In this document: one piece after another, positions 51,020 through 61,949 of the stretch
Numbering within the stretch: position 1 is the first letter of the stretch
Layout: each line of letters starts with the position of its first letter
Assembly: GCA_905182985.1 (NCBI GenBank)
Contig: CAJJDN010000012.1
Location: 69,857-133,856 of the forward strand
Direction of reading: 5' to 3'
Source: Paramecium sonneborni
Lineage: Eukaryota > Ciliophora > Oligohymenophorea > Peniculida > Parameciidae
DNA length: 64,000 nucleotides
Notes under the pieces: model-generated
Databases searched by the model: none
What the model was told of the DNA's origin: nothing
Seen by the model: only the letters and a program-made list of their open reading frames with translations
Made by a program: the position numbers and the translations under genes

Positions 51020-52335
51020 ATGGACAATTAACTGAATTATATTAGGGATTCACCGATATCTTAAAGATAGAACTTAAAGCTTTCAAACTTCAAATTTATC
51101 TCTTCTCTCATAATATGGATGCTATTGATTCTTTATTTAGTTGATGAATGGAATAATCAATTACCTAAGATTATTATTTCAAGACTTCATTAAACAAATC
51201 TCTTATCTTAAAATAAGGGTATTCAACTAAAATTTCTATCTCAATAACTTTCAACATTTGAAAATGTGTTAATTGTAGTTCATTCCACTAATGAAAGTGA
51301 TTTATAGTAAATCTATTCTAATTAAGATGGCTTATATAATATTCCTTTCGGATAATTTGAAATATAGATATGTAATGAATCCGATCACAATATTGCTTGT
51401 GCAAGTCAAAATTAGATCGCTGATATCTTAAAGGATTCGATAGAAATAGAAATTTCATTACAAATTACACAATATAATTCTGAAAACTAAACATTTTATC
51501 AGATACCTTTATCTTTAAAATATTAAATTCATAAGAATACTTAATAAATAGGATATTTAACATAATAAATTGTCTCTACTGAAATTAGATATCATAATCT
51601 ATTTTCATATAGTCACATTTATAACTAAATAAGTGATGCAACACTTTCCTATTCATCTATAAATAAGTCATCTGATATCTTATCCAAAATAAAAATTGAA
51701 GTCAATCCAATTATCACTAAACATACATTTGTTTATGATAAAATGTATATTTTTATAATATAGCTTATTGCTATGAGCTCAACAATTTATTTCCTAAATT
51801 TGATTTTTACTAAACTTGAAAATATTAAGAAAAAAAACTTAAAATTATTAGATATCATTTCTATTTACTTTCCATAGATATAAGATTATAAAATTAAATT
51901 CAATTTTTTAGGTTAAATTTGTTCTGTAACAAATTTAGAAGGTGAAAAAAGAAACCTTAAATAATGGAGATAATTTTATTAAAAATATTCTCAATCAGCA
52001 AAAGAAAAATTAAAATTAAAAAATATAATTTATTAATTATCTAGGTAAATTATTTAATATTATATAGATTATAATATATATGTATGTCTTTATAAGATAG
52101 AGAAACTTTAATGAATGCTCATACAATTGGAATTAAATTAAATTTATAATAGGAAGTTCAAATTGAAACATCAGTAATAGAGTTAAATGAACTAGATGAT
52201 CCAATAGTATTAAGAGGTTCAGATATGGATTTATTAAGTTAACCTGTAGGGCCGATATTATTGGGAGAATGCAAAATTGCATTTTATAAGAAAAATAGGG
52301 GATAGAATATGAATAAGAAGTTTTAGTTGATTTGA
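51020..52335 (+). CDS. ciliate-type two-TM membrane protein (copy 1)
   Basis: 430 residues with one 23-nt intron near the 3' end. Start MDNQLNYIRDSPISQRQ; TM1 SSLIIWMLLILYLVDEW; external region with few cysteines; second TM near IQLIAMSSTIYFLNLIF; tail KLLDIISIYFPQIQDYKIKF as in the gene at 11201-12622. After the intron a polar C-terminus starts CMSLQDRETLMNAHT. The 3' part (51587-52335) recurs at 52857-53603, partly diverged, so the window shows two versions of this segment. Stop 52333-52335, followed by RPL7 after 32 bp. Confidence 0.75.
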
Positions 52336-52367
52336 TTTTAAAATTTAAGATTTTATTTTGCTTTAAA

Positions 52368-52855
52368 ATGTCTTAAAAGAAGCCACAAATGCAAGTTGAG
52401 TAAGTTTTTGGATTAGATGGTGTAGATAAAAGGTTCCAGAAAACATAGTAAAGAAGACTGCAAGAGATACCAAATTGAGAGAAGCTGTTGCTAAGAGAAG
52501 AACAGACAGATTAGCAGCAAACAAAACAAGAAGAGCTTAATGGGAAAAGAATGCATAAGCTTATCAAAATGAATACTAAGCTGCTGATAAGAGCCTAGTT
52601 GATAACATACGTAAGGCAAAAACTGAAGGTGGATTCTATGTACCAGCAGAAGCTAGATTGATTTTAGTGGTCAGAATTAGAGGGTATTTATTAAAGATAT
52701 ATATAACAGTATCAACACCTTGAACCCACAAGTCAGATAAACATTGAGACTTTTGAAATTGAGATAACTTCATAATGCAGCCTTTGTTAGAGTCAATAAG
52801 GCTACAATTGAAATGATCAGAAAGGTTGAGCCATATGTGACTTATGGATATCCAT
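52368..52855 (+). CDS. RPL7: RPL7 (uL30), copy 1, cut at an N
   Basis: Same sequence as the first 488 bases of the complete RPL7 at 53636. Encodes [12 protein letters not shown], a 26-nt intron, [19 protein letters not shown], and a second 26-nt intron, and breaks in VTYGYP just before the N at 52856. It is not a biological truncation: the break coincides with the ambiguous base and the following sequence restarts upstream in the neighbouring gene. Treat as an assembly duplicate unless long reads show otherwise. Confidence 0.85.
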
Positions 52856-52856
52856 N
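52856..52856. other. single N, contig junction
   Basis: One ambiguous base between two homologous segments, 51587-52855 and 52857-54123. Reading jumps from the middle of RPL7 back to the 3' half of the preceding membrane-protein gene. Confidence 0.9.
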
Positions 52857-53603
52857 AGATATAATGAACTTTTTTCAGATATTCACATTTATAACTAAAT
52901 AGATGATGCAACACTTTCCTTTTCATCTATCAATATAGCATCCTATACTTTATCTAAAATAAAAATTGAAATAAATCCAATAATCACTAAAAAAACCATT
53001 GTATATGATAAAATATACATTTTTACTATACAAATTATCGCAATGAGTTCAATAATTTATTTCCTCAATTAAATGTTTACTAAACTTAAAAATATTAAGA
53101 AAAAGTAGATTCAAATTTTAGATATCATTTCAATTTACTTTCCATAAATATAGGACTATAAAATAAGATTCAATTTTTTAGGATAAATTAGTTCGGTAAC
53201 AACTTTAGATAATGAAAAAAGAAATCTTCAATAATGGAGATAATTTTATTAAAAATATTCATAATCAGCTAAAGAAAAATTGAAATTAAAGAATGTTATT
53301 TATTAATTATCAAGGTAAATTATTTATATATTTAGATTATAATATATATGCATGTCTTTATAAGATAGAGAGACTTTAATGAATACTCATACGATTGGAA
53401 TAAAATTAAATTTATAATAGGAGATTCAAACTGAAACATCAACGATAGAGTTAAATGAAATAGAGGATCCAATAGTATTAAGAAGTTCAGATATGGATTT
53501 ATTAAGCTAACCTATAGGGCCAATATTCTTAGGAGAATGCAAAATTGCATTTTATAAGAAAAATAGGGGATAGAATATGAATAAGAAGTTTTAGTTGATT
53601 TGA
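52857..53603 (+). CDS. two-TM membrane protein, copy 2, 5' truncated
   Basis: Corresponds to the last 58 percent of the gene at 51020. Frame is open, with the same TM2 and tail (DIISIYFPQIQDYKI). The intron is 21 nt here instead of 23. The final exon differs from copy 1 at nine residues, all before LGECK; from about 53530 onward the two are identical base for base. Differences keep the reading frame, which suggests a real second allele or paralogue, not sequencing noise. The missing 5' end is due to the N junction. Confidence 0.75.
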
Positions 53604-53635
53604 TTTTAAAATTTAAGATTTTATTTTGCTTTAAA

Positions 53636-54465
53636 ATGTCTTAAAAGAAGCCACAAATGCAAGTTGAGTAAGTTTTTGGATTAGATGGTGTAGATAAAAG
53701 GTTCCAGAAAACATAGTAAAGAAGACTGCAAGAGATACCAAATTGAGAGAAGCTGTTGCTAAGAGAAGAACAGACAGATTAGCAGCAAACAAAACAAGAA
53801 GAGCTTAATGGGAAAAGAATGCATAAGCTTATCAAAATGAATACTAAGCTGCTGATAAGAGCCTAGTTGATAACATACGTAAGGCAAAAACTGAAGGTGG
53901 ATTCTATGTACCAGCAGAAGCTAGATTGATTTTAGTGGTCAGAATTAGAGGGTATTTATTAAAGATATATATAACAGTATCAACACCTTGAACCCACAAG
54001 TCAGATAAACATTGAGACTTTTGAAATTGAGATAACTTCATAATGCAGCCTTTGTTAGAGTCAATAAGGCTACAATTGAAATGATCAGAAAGGTTGAGCC
54101 ATATGTGACTTATGGATATCCATCAAGAGCTGTCATAAAAAATCTTATTTACAAGAGAGGATATGCCAAAATTAATGGTCAAAGAATCCCAATCACAAAC
54201 AACAATGTTATTGAATAATAATTAGGAAAAGTTGGAATTCACAGTATTGAAGACCTTATCCATGAAATTGTTACAGTAGGAGCTCATTTCAAAGAAGCAA
54301 ATAGATTCTTGTGGTAATAAATTTATTTATTAAATTTTTTATAGGGCATTCAAATTGAGAGGACCAAGAGGTGGCTTTATTGCTAAGAGAAGATCATTCA
54401 TCAATTAAGGAGATTGGGGAAATAGAGAAGATCTCATCAATGATCTTGTTAAGAGAATGATTTGA
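53636..54465 (+). CDS. RPL7: 60S ribosomal protein L7 (uL30)
   Basis: 248 residues after introns of 26, 26 and 31 nt. Conserved segments: [100 protein letters not shown], and the ending [20 protein letters not shown]. Normal L7 length. Stop TGA 54463-54465. This is the complete copy. Confidence 0.96.
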
Positions 54466-54731
54466 TTGAACATTAATTATATATACATTAATAAAAAAAT
54501 ATCAATTATTTAATAAAATTTTTATATTGAAAATATATAATTTGAATGAATTAATAATGAATTATTTTATTTAGTTAGATTTAAAATATTTAGAAGATGA
54601 ATAATATTAGTTTAATAATTTCTTAAATGATTAATCATATTATTGAAATAACTAAATATTATTTTCAATCAAAAGACCTCTGCTATTTTATACCCTCAAT
54701 ATAAATTATTATTTTTTTTACAGAAAAATAA

Positions 54732-55735
54732 ATGTTATAACCAAGACCCCCATTCCCATCAGGACAAATGGATTTAATTTTAGGAAAGACTGAAACCTAT
54801 GGAGCATTATTTTTAAGTGGAATTGAAGCAGCATTGAATCTATAATTGATGAAACAAAACTAGATTGGAGCAGTCTTAACAGTAGGTACAGAATTGTCAA
54901 ATCTAAAATTTGATTGCGAATAAAAAGTAATAAAAATTGATAAGCTTAGTTAATTATGTTACATGATACTGCTTATGATCCTATTAGAAGACATTTTGAA
55001 GAGGCTATACATTTTATAGATGAATAACGAAAAAAAAAGAACGTTTTAGTTCACTGTTTTGTCGGAGTTAGCAGAAGTGCCACCTTGGTGATAGCTTATT
55101 TAATGCAAATTTATAATTATTCGCTTCAAGTTGCACATTAATTTTTAATGAATAGACGACCTTAAATTAACCCAAATCCAGGGTTTATGCAACAATTATA
55201 ATAATTTGATTTTGAATTAAATAAAAGAAGATAATAAAGACCTGCAAGCACATAATATGTTAGATAACATCATGAAATTGATAGAAGAGAATCTATTTAA
55301 GTAAGATCAACTAGACAAAATACATTATAAAGTCCATTAAAAAGAGTTAATTAAAAAGCCATGTCTACTAAATCATTATTCTTGACTCCAAAAAAGAATG
55401 ATACTTAAAATTATTTTAATTTTACTCCTGCCGTTAAACCTAATAATCAAATAGAAATTAAATAAATTATAAAAAGTGCATAAAATTTAGACATTGGCGT
55501 TCTAAGATAATCTAATTATTATGGAAACAATGCTAAAAAATTAGCAGAAACAGCTACTAATGGATTTAAATCAGCTAATTCATTTTGTAAGACTTTCTCT
55601 AATCATTTTCCTATGGCTAAAAATTAATTATTAACATAAACTTAAACATTATTAAAGAAAACTAACGGTTCTGGATTAGGTCATAAAGGTAGATAACCAA
55701 TCAAAGCTTAAACTAAGATTGAATATAATTTATGA
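54732..55735 (+). CDS. dual-specificity protein phosphatase
   Basis: 326 residues after one 23-nt GTA-TAG intron. The N-terminal 170 residues form the DSP domain: GALFLSGIEAALNLQLMKQN, IGAVLTVGTEL, YDPIRRHFEEAIHFIDEQ, and the active site VHCFVGVSRSATLVIAYLM (HCx5R). A general acid Asp precedes in MLHDTAYD. The C-terminal 150 residues are basic, Ser/Thr/Gln/Asn-rich and unstructured. Stop 55733-55735, only 7 bp from the stop of the convergent gene. Confidence 0.92.
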
Positions 55736-55742
55736 TATCATT

Positions 55743-56712
55743 TCAAATCATTTTACTTCCAAATTCTCCATCAAATATAAGTATTCTTCTTTACTCATTA
55801 GCAAAATTACCTTAATTATCTGGAACTCCATTTTAAGGTATCCAAATATTTCCATAATAAATACTATATTATTCCAAAAACTTTTTGCTTCAAGAAATTA
55901 ATTGTTTAAACTACTTTTGCTGTATTATCATTTATTTCTTAAATTATAATTTCATTTGACCCCTTATTATTTTCAGAATATTCTCCAAATATCATCAATT
56001 TATTTTATTCTATTTAAATTGAACATATAATTGAACCCATTTACATCAATTAAGATTTTATTATAGACAACCATTATTAAATATGTTCTAAATTACCTTA
56101 ATTAATATAAATCAAAGATGATTATTTTATTACAAATTTTATAAATTTTTCATCATTTCATAAATTTAAGTTGATTTTTTTTTATGTCAAAACTAAAGAT
56201 ATTTTTTATTACATTTATTTTTTTGAACTTTCCAAATCAACTAATAATTTCTCTAATTCATTTAGAAGATTTTGAAAATTTTCTTATTATTAATTAAAAA
56301 TTTATTATTGATTAGTTAAAGATTTTATATATTATTTATATTGATCCTCTAATAATAAAAAGTATTAATTAACTTAATTAATCACATTTTTCTTTGCCTT
56401 TTTGATATCTTTTATTGTGTGATCTTCATATTCACTTTAACTGCAATTATAGATAATTAATTCTGATATTTTCTATGATGAAAATTTTATATTTTATTTT
56501 TAATCAATTCTATCAAAGTATGTATAAAAAAGGTAAAATTATTATTTTTACCATTAACTATCCAAAAATATAAATAAGTTTCTGTATGTCTTGAAAAAAA
56601 TTGATCTAGGAATAAAGGAGGCAATTTCAATTAATATTTTTTAAACTTAATATTTATTTAACAGTATAACAAAATAAAATAACTTGAAACAATTTAAAGA
56701 ATTCTGATTCAT
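55743..56712 (-). CDS. coiled-coil protein with possible WD/beta-propeller tail, start uncertain
   Basis: Coiled-coil region NQVNQYFLLLEDQYKQYI then QENFQNLLNELEKLLVDLES is followed by beta-rich segments (KFVIKQSSLIYINQGNLEH, SIQIEQNKLMIFGEYS, NEIIIQEINDNTAKV) and an ending NIWIPQNGVPDNQGNFANE, IFDGEFGSKMI. At least two introns or indels are needed to join frames; one candidate intron has an AAG end. ATG at 56712 opens the longest frame, but the first 100 residues may be non-coding, since a plus-strand coding-like frame overlaps there. The architecture resembles ciliate coiled-coil/WD-type proteins. Stop 55743-55745. Confidence 0.5.
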
Positions 56713-57340
56713 AATAAGATTTAATAGATTAAACTGAAATTTAAAATTCACATTAAAACTATTATTCTAATAAGTATTTTCAGAAAAACAGTTTTTCAAG
56801 AAATTTGATTTATTTAAATAATTAAAGTTAAAGCTATAGTCTATCTTAAGAAACCAATCAGCCTCATGAATATAAAATTGGTTTTATTTCTAAAATTATA
56901 TCAATTCAGTTCAAGATAAGTATTATTTCATTTATGCATAAGAAATAATCAACATTAATTATAGTAATATCATAGTGATAGTGATGATTCTCTCTAGGGT
57001 TCCTCTTAATTCCTAATCTCCATTTTATCACGATATTAATTCCTTTCAAATAGTTATAGCTTTAACCATTTGAACATTATACTAATATCAATAATCTGTT
57101 TGAACTTAATCGAAAAAGTGATTCATTCCTACTGGATATTATGTTTAACTTTACAATAGAATAAAACTTTTTGTGTCTACATTAGTTGATACTTTAAATA
57201 ATTATCTTAATAGAATATTTTTCACATTTTTTAAATTAATAATAAATAAGTTATTTAAATACAAGTAATGAAAATTATATTGATTAATAAATAAAAACTT
57301 AAAAATAATAATTTATTATAAATAATTAAACTATAAATAA
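56713..57340 (+). other. coding-like plus-strand stretch, no gene resolved
   Basis: Two protein-like frames occur in different phases: QNYYSNKYFQKNSFSRNLIY with SYSLSQETNQPHEYKIGFI, and later SDSDDSLQGSSQFLISILS and NNLFELNRKSDSFLLDIMF. Short GTA-AAG or GTA-TAG introns might join them, but no arrangement was convincing and no ATG start was clear. Either a small gene or a decaying one. Confidence 0.35.
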
Positions 57341-58180
57341 ATGAATAATTCAGAGAAGAGATTATGGTAAATAGGAAAAAGAGCAATTGAAAAATTAAAG
57401 AGAATTAAAGAAGTATAATAATTTTTGAATTGAGAGATGCTAAAATGACTTTTTCATAAAAACATTATCACTTTGTTAATTCAATGTAGGCCTATAATAA
57501 AGAGAAGTTTAAAATATTAATAAATTTGATTTATTTATGCAATTAAAAAAGCTAATAATAGAGAAATACAAAAAAGTAAGTATTTAATTTATAGCAACAT
57601 CATCAAGGGAAAGATTAAATTTAAAAGTATTGATATTGGTGATAAATGCATATAAATCAGCAATATTTGCGATAGTTGGTTTAGTGATTTGGGGAATCCT
57701 GATGTTGGTAAATCTATAATGATAAATTAATTAAGATAAACAAAGCCAAAATTAAATAAAATTAAATAAAAGGAAAGCAATAGCAAATTTAACAGTGAGT
57801 CCTTATACTACTAAAAATGTAGTAGGGATGAAAATATATGATAAACCATTAGCTTATTTAGTTGATACAGTAGGAGTGATGATTCCAAATACTACATAAG
57901 AAGAATAAGGAATCAAATTAGGAGTAAAACATAATAAATAATTTTTAAATAGTTGATTGGAGGCATAAAAAATATAATAAGAAATAGAATTTTAGACAAT
58001 TTAGTGAATTAATAATAAATGGAAAAGTATATGTAAAATTTATGGTTTAAATGAAAGACTTAAAACAGGTGATTAATATATATTGGCTATAAGTGTGAAA
58101 AACAATCATTATAAATATGAAACAGCAATAGATTTGATATGAGGAAAATTAGGAAATATTACTTTAGATAGTGTAGACTT
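57341..58180 (+). pseudogene. MTG1/YlqF-type GTPase relic (copy 1)
   Basis: Fragments of a circularly permuted ribosome-assembly GTPase in several frames. Start MNNSEKRLWQIGKRAIEKLK, then FELRDAKMTFSQK, LINLIYLCNQKSQQQR where NKxD has become NLIY, GNPDVGKSIMIN (P-loop intact), and AYLVDTVGVMIPNTTQEEQG, where the DTPG motif has become DTVG. Frames change between these blocks without plausible introns, so it is broken. MTG1 family members act in mitochondrial ribosome assembly. Could be a pseudogene duplicate of a functional gene elsewhere. Confidence 0.65.
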
Positions 58181-58257
58181 GTAAATTGAGTATTCTAGAA
58201 CATTCATTTAACGAAATAAATCATTAAATTATAAACACATAATTAAATTTATTGCAA

Positions 58258-58432
58258 ATGTCTTTCTATCCAGGATTTTACCCATAATACACATAACCCC
58301 TTGCAGCATCATTTGCAGCTCCTCTTGCATATCCTCAAACATCATATGTTAGACCTGTTGCAACTACTCCTATTTATACAGCTCCAACCCCTGTATATAC
58401 AGCTCCAGTTGTCACTTAATCCGTTGTTCAAC
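58258..58432 (+). CDS. alveolin, first copy, cut at an N
   Basis: First 58 codons of the alveolin gene at 59510 (MSFYPGFYPQYTQPLAAS), ending at the N in position 58433. Identical to the complete copy; an assembly duplicate. Confidence 0.85.
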
Positions 58433-58433
58433 N
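58433..58433. other. single N, contig junction
   Basis: Ambiguous base between the two units of the 1251-bp direct duplication; it sits inside the alveolin coding sequence and the following base returns to a point 1251 bp upstream. Confidence 0.9.
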
Positions 58434-59684
58434 TTAGTTGATACTTTAAATAATTATCTTAATAGAATATTTTTCACATTTTTTAAATTAATAATAAATA
58501 AGTTATTTAAATACAAGTAATGAAAATTATATTGATTAATAAATAAAAACTTAAAAATAATAATTTATTATAAATAATTAAACTATAAATAAATGAATAA
58601 TTCAGAGAAGAGATTATGGTAAATAGGAAAAAGAGCAATTGAAAAATTAAAGAGAATTAAAGAAGTATAATAATTTTTGAATTGAGAGATGCTAAAATGA
58701 CTTTTTCATAAAAACATTATCACTTTGTTAATTCAATGTAGGCCTATAATAAAGAGAAGTTTAAAATATTAATAAATTTGATTTATTTATGCAATTAAAA
58801 AAGCTAATAATAGAGAAATACAAAAAAGTAAGTATTTAATTTATAGCAACATCATCAAGGGAAAGATTAAATTTAAAAGTATTGATATTGGTGATAAATG
58901 CATATAAATCAGCAATATTTGCGATAGTTGGTTTAGTGATTTGGGGAATCCTGATGTTGGTAAATCTATAATGATAAATTAATTAAGATAAACAAAGCCA
59001 AAATTAAATAAAATTAAATAAAAGGAAAGCAATAGCAAATTTAACAGTGAGTCCTTATACTACTAAAAATGTAGTAGGGATGAAAATATATGATAAACCA
59101 TTAGCTTATTTAGTTGATACAGTAGGAGTGATGATTCCAAATACTACATAAGAAGAATAAGGAATCAAATTAGGAGTAAAACATAATAAATAATTTTTAA
59201 ATAGTTGATTGGAGGCATAAAAAATATAATAAGAAATAGAATTTTAGACAATTTAGTGAATTAATAATAAATGGAAAAGTATATGTAAAATTTATGGTTT
59301 AAATGAAAGACTTAAAACAGGTGATTAATATATATTGGCTATAAGTGTGAAAAACAATCATTATAAATATGAAACAGCAATAGATTTGATATGAGGAAAA
59401 TTAGGAAATATTACTTTAGATAGTGTAGACTTGTAAATTGAGTATTCTAGAACATTCATTTAACGAAATAAATCATTAAATTATAAACACATAATTAAAT
59501 TTATTGCAAATGTCTTTCTATCCAGGATTTTACCCATAATACACATAACCCCTTGCAGCATCATTTGCAGCTCCTCTTGCATATCCTCAAACATCATATG
59601 TTAGACCTGTTGCAACTACTCCTATTTATACAGCTCCAACCCCTGTATATACAGCTCCAGTTGTCACTTAATCCGTTGTTCAAC
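58434..59684. repeat. 1251-bp direct duplication, second unit
   Basis: Second unit of the duplication starting at 57182, with no difference noticed on reading. It continues into the complete alveolin gene. Confidence 0.9.
58593..59432 (+). pseudogene. MTG1/YlqF-type GTPase relic (copy 2)
   Basis: Same broken GTPase as at 57341, with the same frameshifts and the same DTVG and NLIY changes. Identity of the defects supports a recent or artificial duplication instead of independent decay. Confidence 0.65.
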
Positions 59685-60156
59685 CAGTTGTCTAATCTGT
59701 TGTCTAACCAGTTGTTGCTGCTTAACCAACAATCAAGGGGGAATCTAGAGTCGAATATAGAGAGTATTAAAGACCAGTTGTCGAATATGAGACTGAGACT
59801 ATCGAAGTTTAAAAGCCTGTTACTAAATACGTTACAGATTATTATCCTGTTGAATATTAAACTGATTACATTCCAAGAACTGTTTATGAGACATAAACAG
59901 AATATGTACCTGTTTAAAAAACAATTCCAAGAGTTGAATACGAAGCAGTAGAGAGATAAGTATAAAGAGTTGTAAGGATAATTATTTATTTATTTAGCCA
60001 GCTGCTCCTGTTCAATATGCTCAAACTCCTCTGAGATATTCAGTTGTTCAACCAGTTTAATAAGTTGTTACTTAACCTGTAGCATCATATGCAACACCCT
60101 TAACATATTCTGCAGTTAGACCTGCTTATTATGGTGGATACCCATATTATTATTGA
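59510..60156 (+). CDS. alveolin / epiplasmic cytoskeleton protein
   Basis: 206 residues with one 26-nt GTA-TAG intron. Structural protein of the membrane skeleton under the alveoli. N-terminal Pro/Ala/Tyr-rich part with repeated VVQPVVQSVVQPVV; central alveolin-type repeats of Val, Pro, Tyr and Glu: VEYREYQRPVVEYETET, VQKPVTKYVTDYYPVEY, TDYIPRTVYETQTEYVPV and KTIPRVEYEAVERQ; C-terminal Tyr/Gly-rich tail YYGGYPYYY. The length is short compared with many alveolins. Stop TGA 60154-60156. Complete copy; the partial at 58258 is its duplicate. Confidence 0.88.
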
Positions 60157-60203
60157 TTGACAAGAGTTTAATATAAAATCCAAATTATAAATAAATTTTC
60201 TTT

Positions 60204-61657
60204 ATGAGTCAAAGTAGTTAGCAAAGAGTTTTTATGAATCGATTTGTTGTCAAAAAAAAGATTTCATCTGGAGCCTTTGGAGTGGTCTTTTTAGTCTTTG
60301 ATAAATAAACAAATTAAGATGCTGCATTGAAATTGGAGAAAGAAGATAATGAAGAAATGAGATCTTTGGAAAGAGAAGTAGAAATATTGAAATAATTAAA
60401 TGATGCTGAAGGTACTCCTAAATTAATTTGGTATGGAAATGAAAGTGAATTTAATATAATGGTTATATAATTGTTAGGGAGAGATTTAGCATATTATTTT
60501 AGATAGCAAAAGAAATTCAGTTTAAAATGTACTATTCAAATTGCTCATGATTGTGTAAATATTTTAAGAAATATACATAATAAAAATGTAGTTCATAGAG
60601 ATCTTAAACCAGAAAATATATTGATGTCAAAAGATAATGATGGTATCTATATTGTTGATTTTGGAATTAGTAAAATATATAGTATTTAAGGAGAACATAT
60701 GTAATATTTAATTTTATTAATAAATAGGCCTTTTCGAAGTGATAAAACTTTTATGGGAACTCCTAGATATGCATCACTTGCTGCACATTTAGGACATGAA
60801 ATATCTAGAAAAGATGATTTAGAGTCTCTTTTTTATGTAATTTTATATTTTCTTCGTGGCAGTTTACCATGGTAAAATTTACCAGTGTCAGAAAATGAAA
60901 GAACAAAAGCTGTTGGAGATATTAAATAAAATATAGATTTAAATGATTTATGCATTAATCAACCTCGTGAGTTTGTCGAAATTCTATAATATTTAAAATC
61001 TTTAAATTTCTTAGATTAACCTAATTATTAGTATATTTTATAGCTACTAAATTAAATTGCAGAAAATAATTAATTTCTATTAGATGGAATTTATGATTGG
61101 ACTGAAGGTTTAATGAAATCAACTAAAAAATTCAGTTCTTTAGAATCTAAAAAGTCTTATGAATTCAACAAAATTAAAGAACTCTCTCCTGGAAATTTAA
61201 TGAAAAGTTCTTCAAAATTATCATAGTAAATCATTTGGACAGTTAATGACTAATAGCATCCACAAGTTGCGTATATTTTAATTAAATCTAGTCCCTCTTC
61301 TTAGCATCACCTTTTATTACCCCCTGATCCAAATAAAAAACCAGGATAAAGAACAGATTTTAGACATCTATCTAATTCATCATCAAATTCTAATGTTGGA
61401 ACTTTCAGTTCTATGAAAATTAAATATTTACCTTCTCAAATTGAAATCGAAAAACCAACTTTTCTTCCTAATTGGAATAAAACTGATAGATAATAAGAAT
61501 CTTAATATTAAGATTTAATGGATGAAAACAATTTTGAAGTGCCTTTAAATTACAAATACAAAAATTTCATCTAAACTTAAGCATTCGAGTAAATCTTCAA
61601 TAATATTTTAGTCATCATTATAAAAAATTCAATAAATTCCTAGAAACCACTAATTGA
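60204..61657 (+). CDS. casein kinase 1-like Ser/Thr kinase
   Basis: 467 residues after introns of 27 and 23 nt (GTA-TAG). CK1-group kinase: [16 protein letters not shown] loop, [65 protein letters not shown], and [20 protein letters not shown], which are CK1 hallmarks. Catalytic residues intact. The C-terminal 170 residues are Ser/Pro/Gln-rich. The 23-nt intron near the end gives the tail [14 protein letters not shown] and stop TGA 61655-61657. Without it the frame would stay open into the next gene. Confidence 0.9.
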
Positions 61658-61949
61658 TAAATAATTATTAATTTATTTTTCATTTTTACAATTCACATTC
61701 CTTTATATCAAAAAAATTTAAATGTTTCACTCTTAAATTTATTAGTTTTCAATGTAATTTTAACATCATTATTTATAATTTAATCAATAATAAATATTAT
61801 TTATTAAATAAATCTTACCTCTATTAAATTCAATAAAACCCTTCCTTTAATGTAAGATTAGTTAAGCTTAAATACATTATTTTTTTATCAATATTGATAA
61901 TTATTAAGATAATTAAATTATCGGGAAGGTTCGAAGTATTAAAATTTAT

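Larger units (their letters stand above)
57182..58432. repeat. 1251-bp direct duplication, first unit
   Basis: Identical, as far as read, to 58434-59684 (offset 1252). Contains the GTPase relic and the first 175 bases of the alveolin gene. The two units are separated by a single N at 58433, so an unmerged overlap between contig ends is the simplest explanation. Confidence 0.9.

Noticed and set aside
52084..52335. Separate 83-residue gene starting MSLQDRETLM
   Set aside because: A 23-nt intron joins it to the preceding membrane-protein gene, so it is that gene's last exon.
52368..52855. Biologically truncated RPL7
   Set aside because: The break coincides exactly with an N, and a complete identical copy follows; an assembly effect is more likely.
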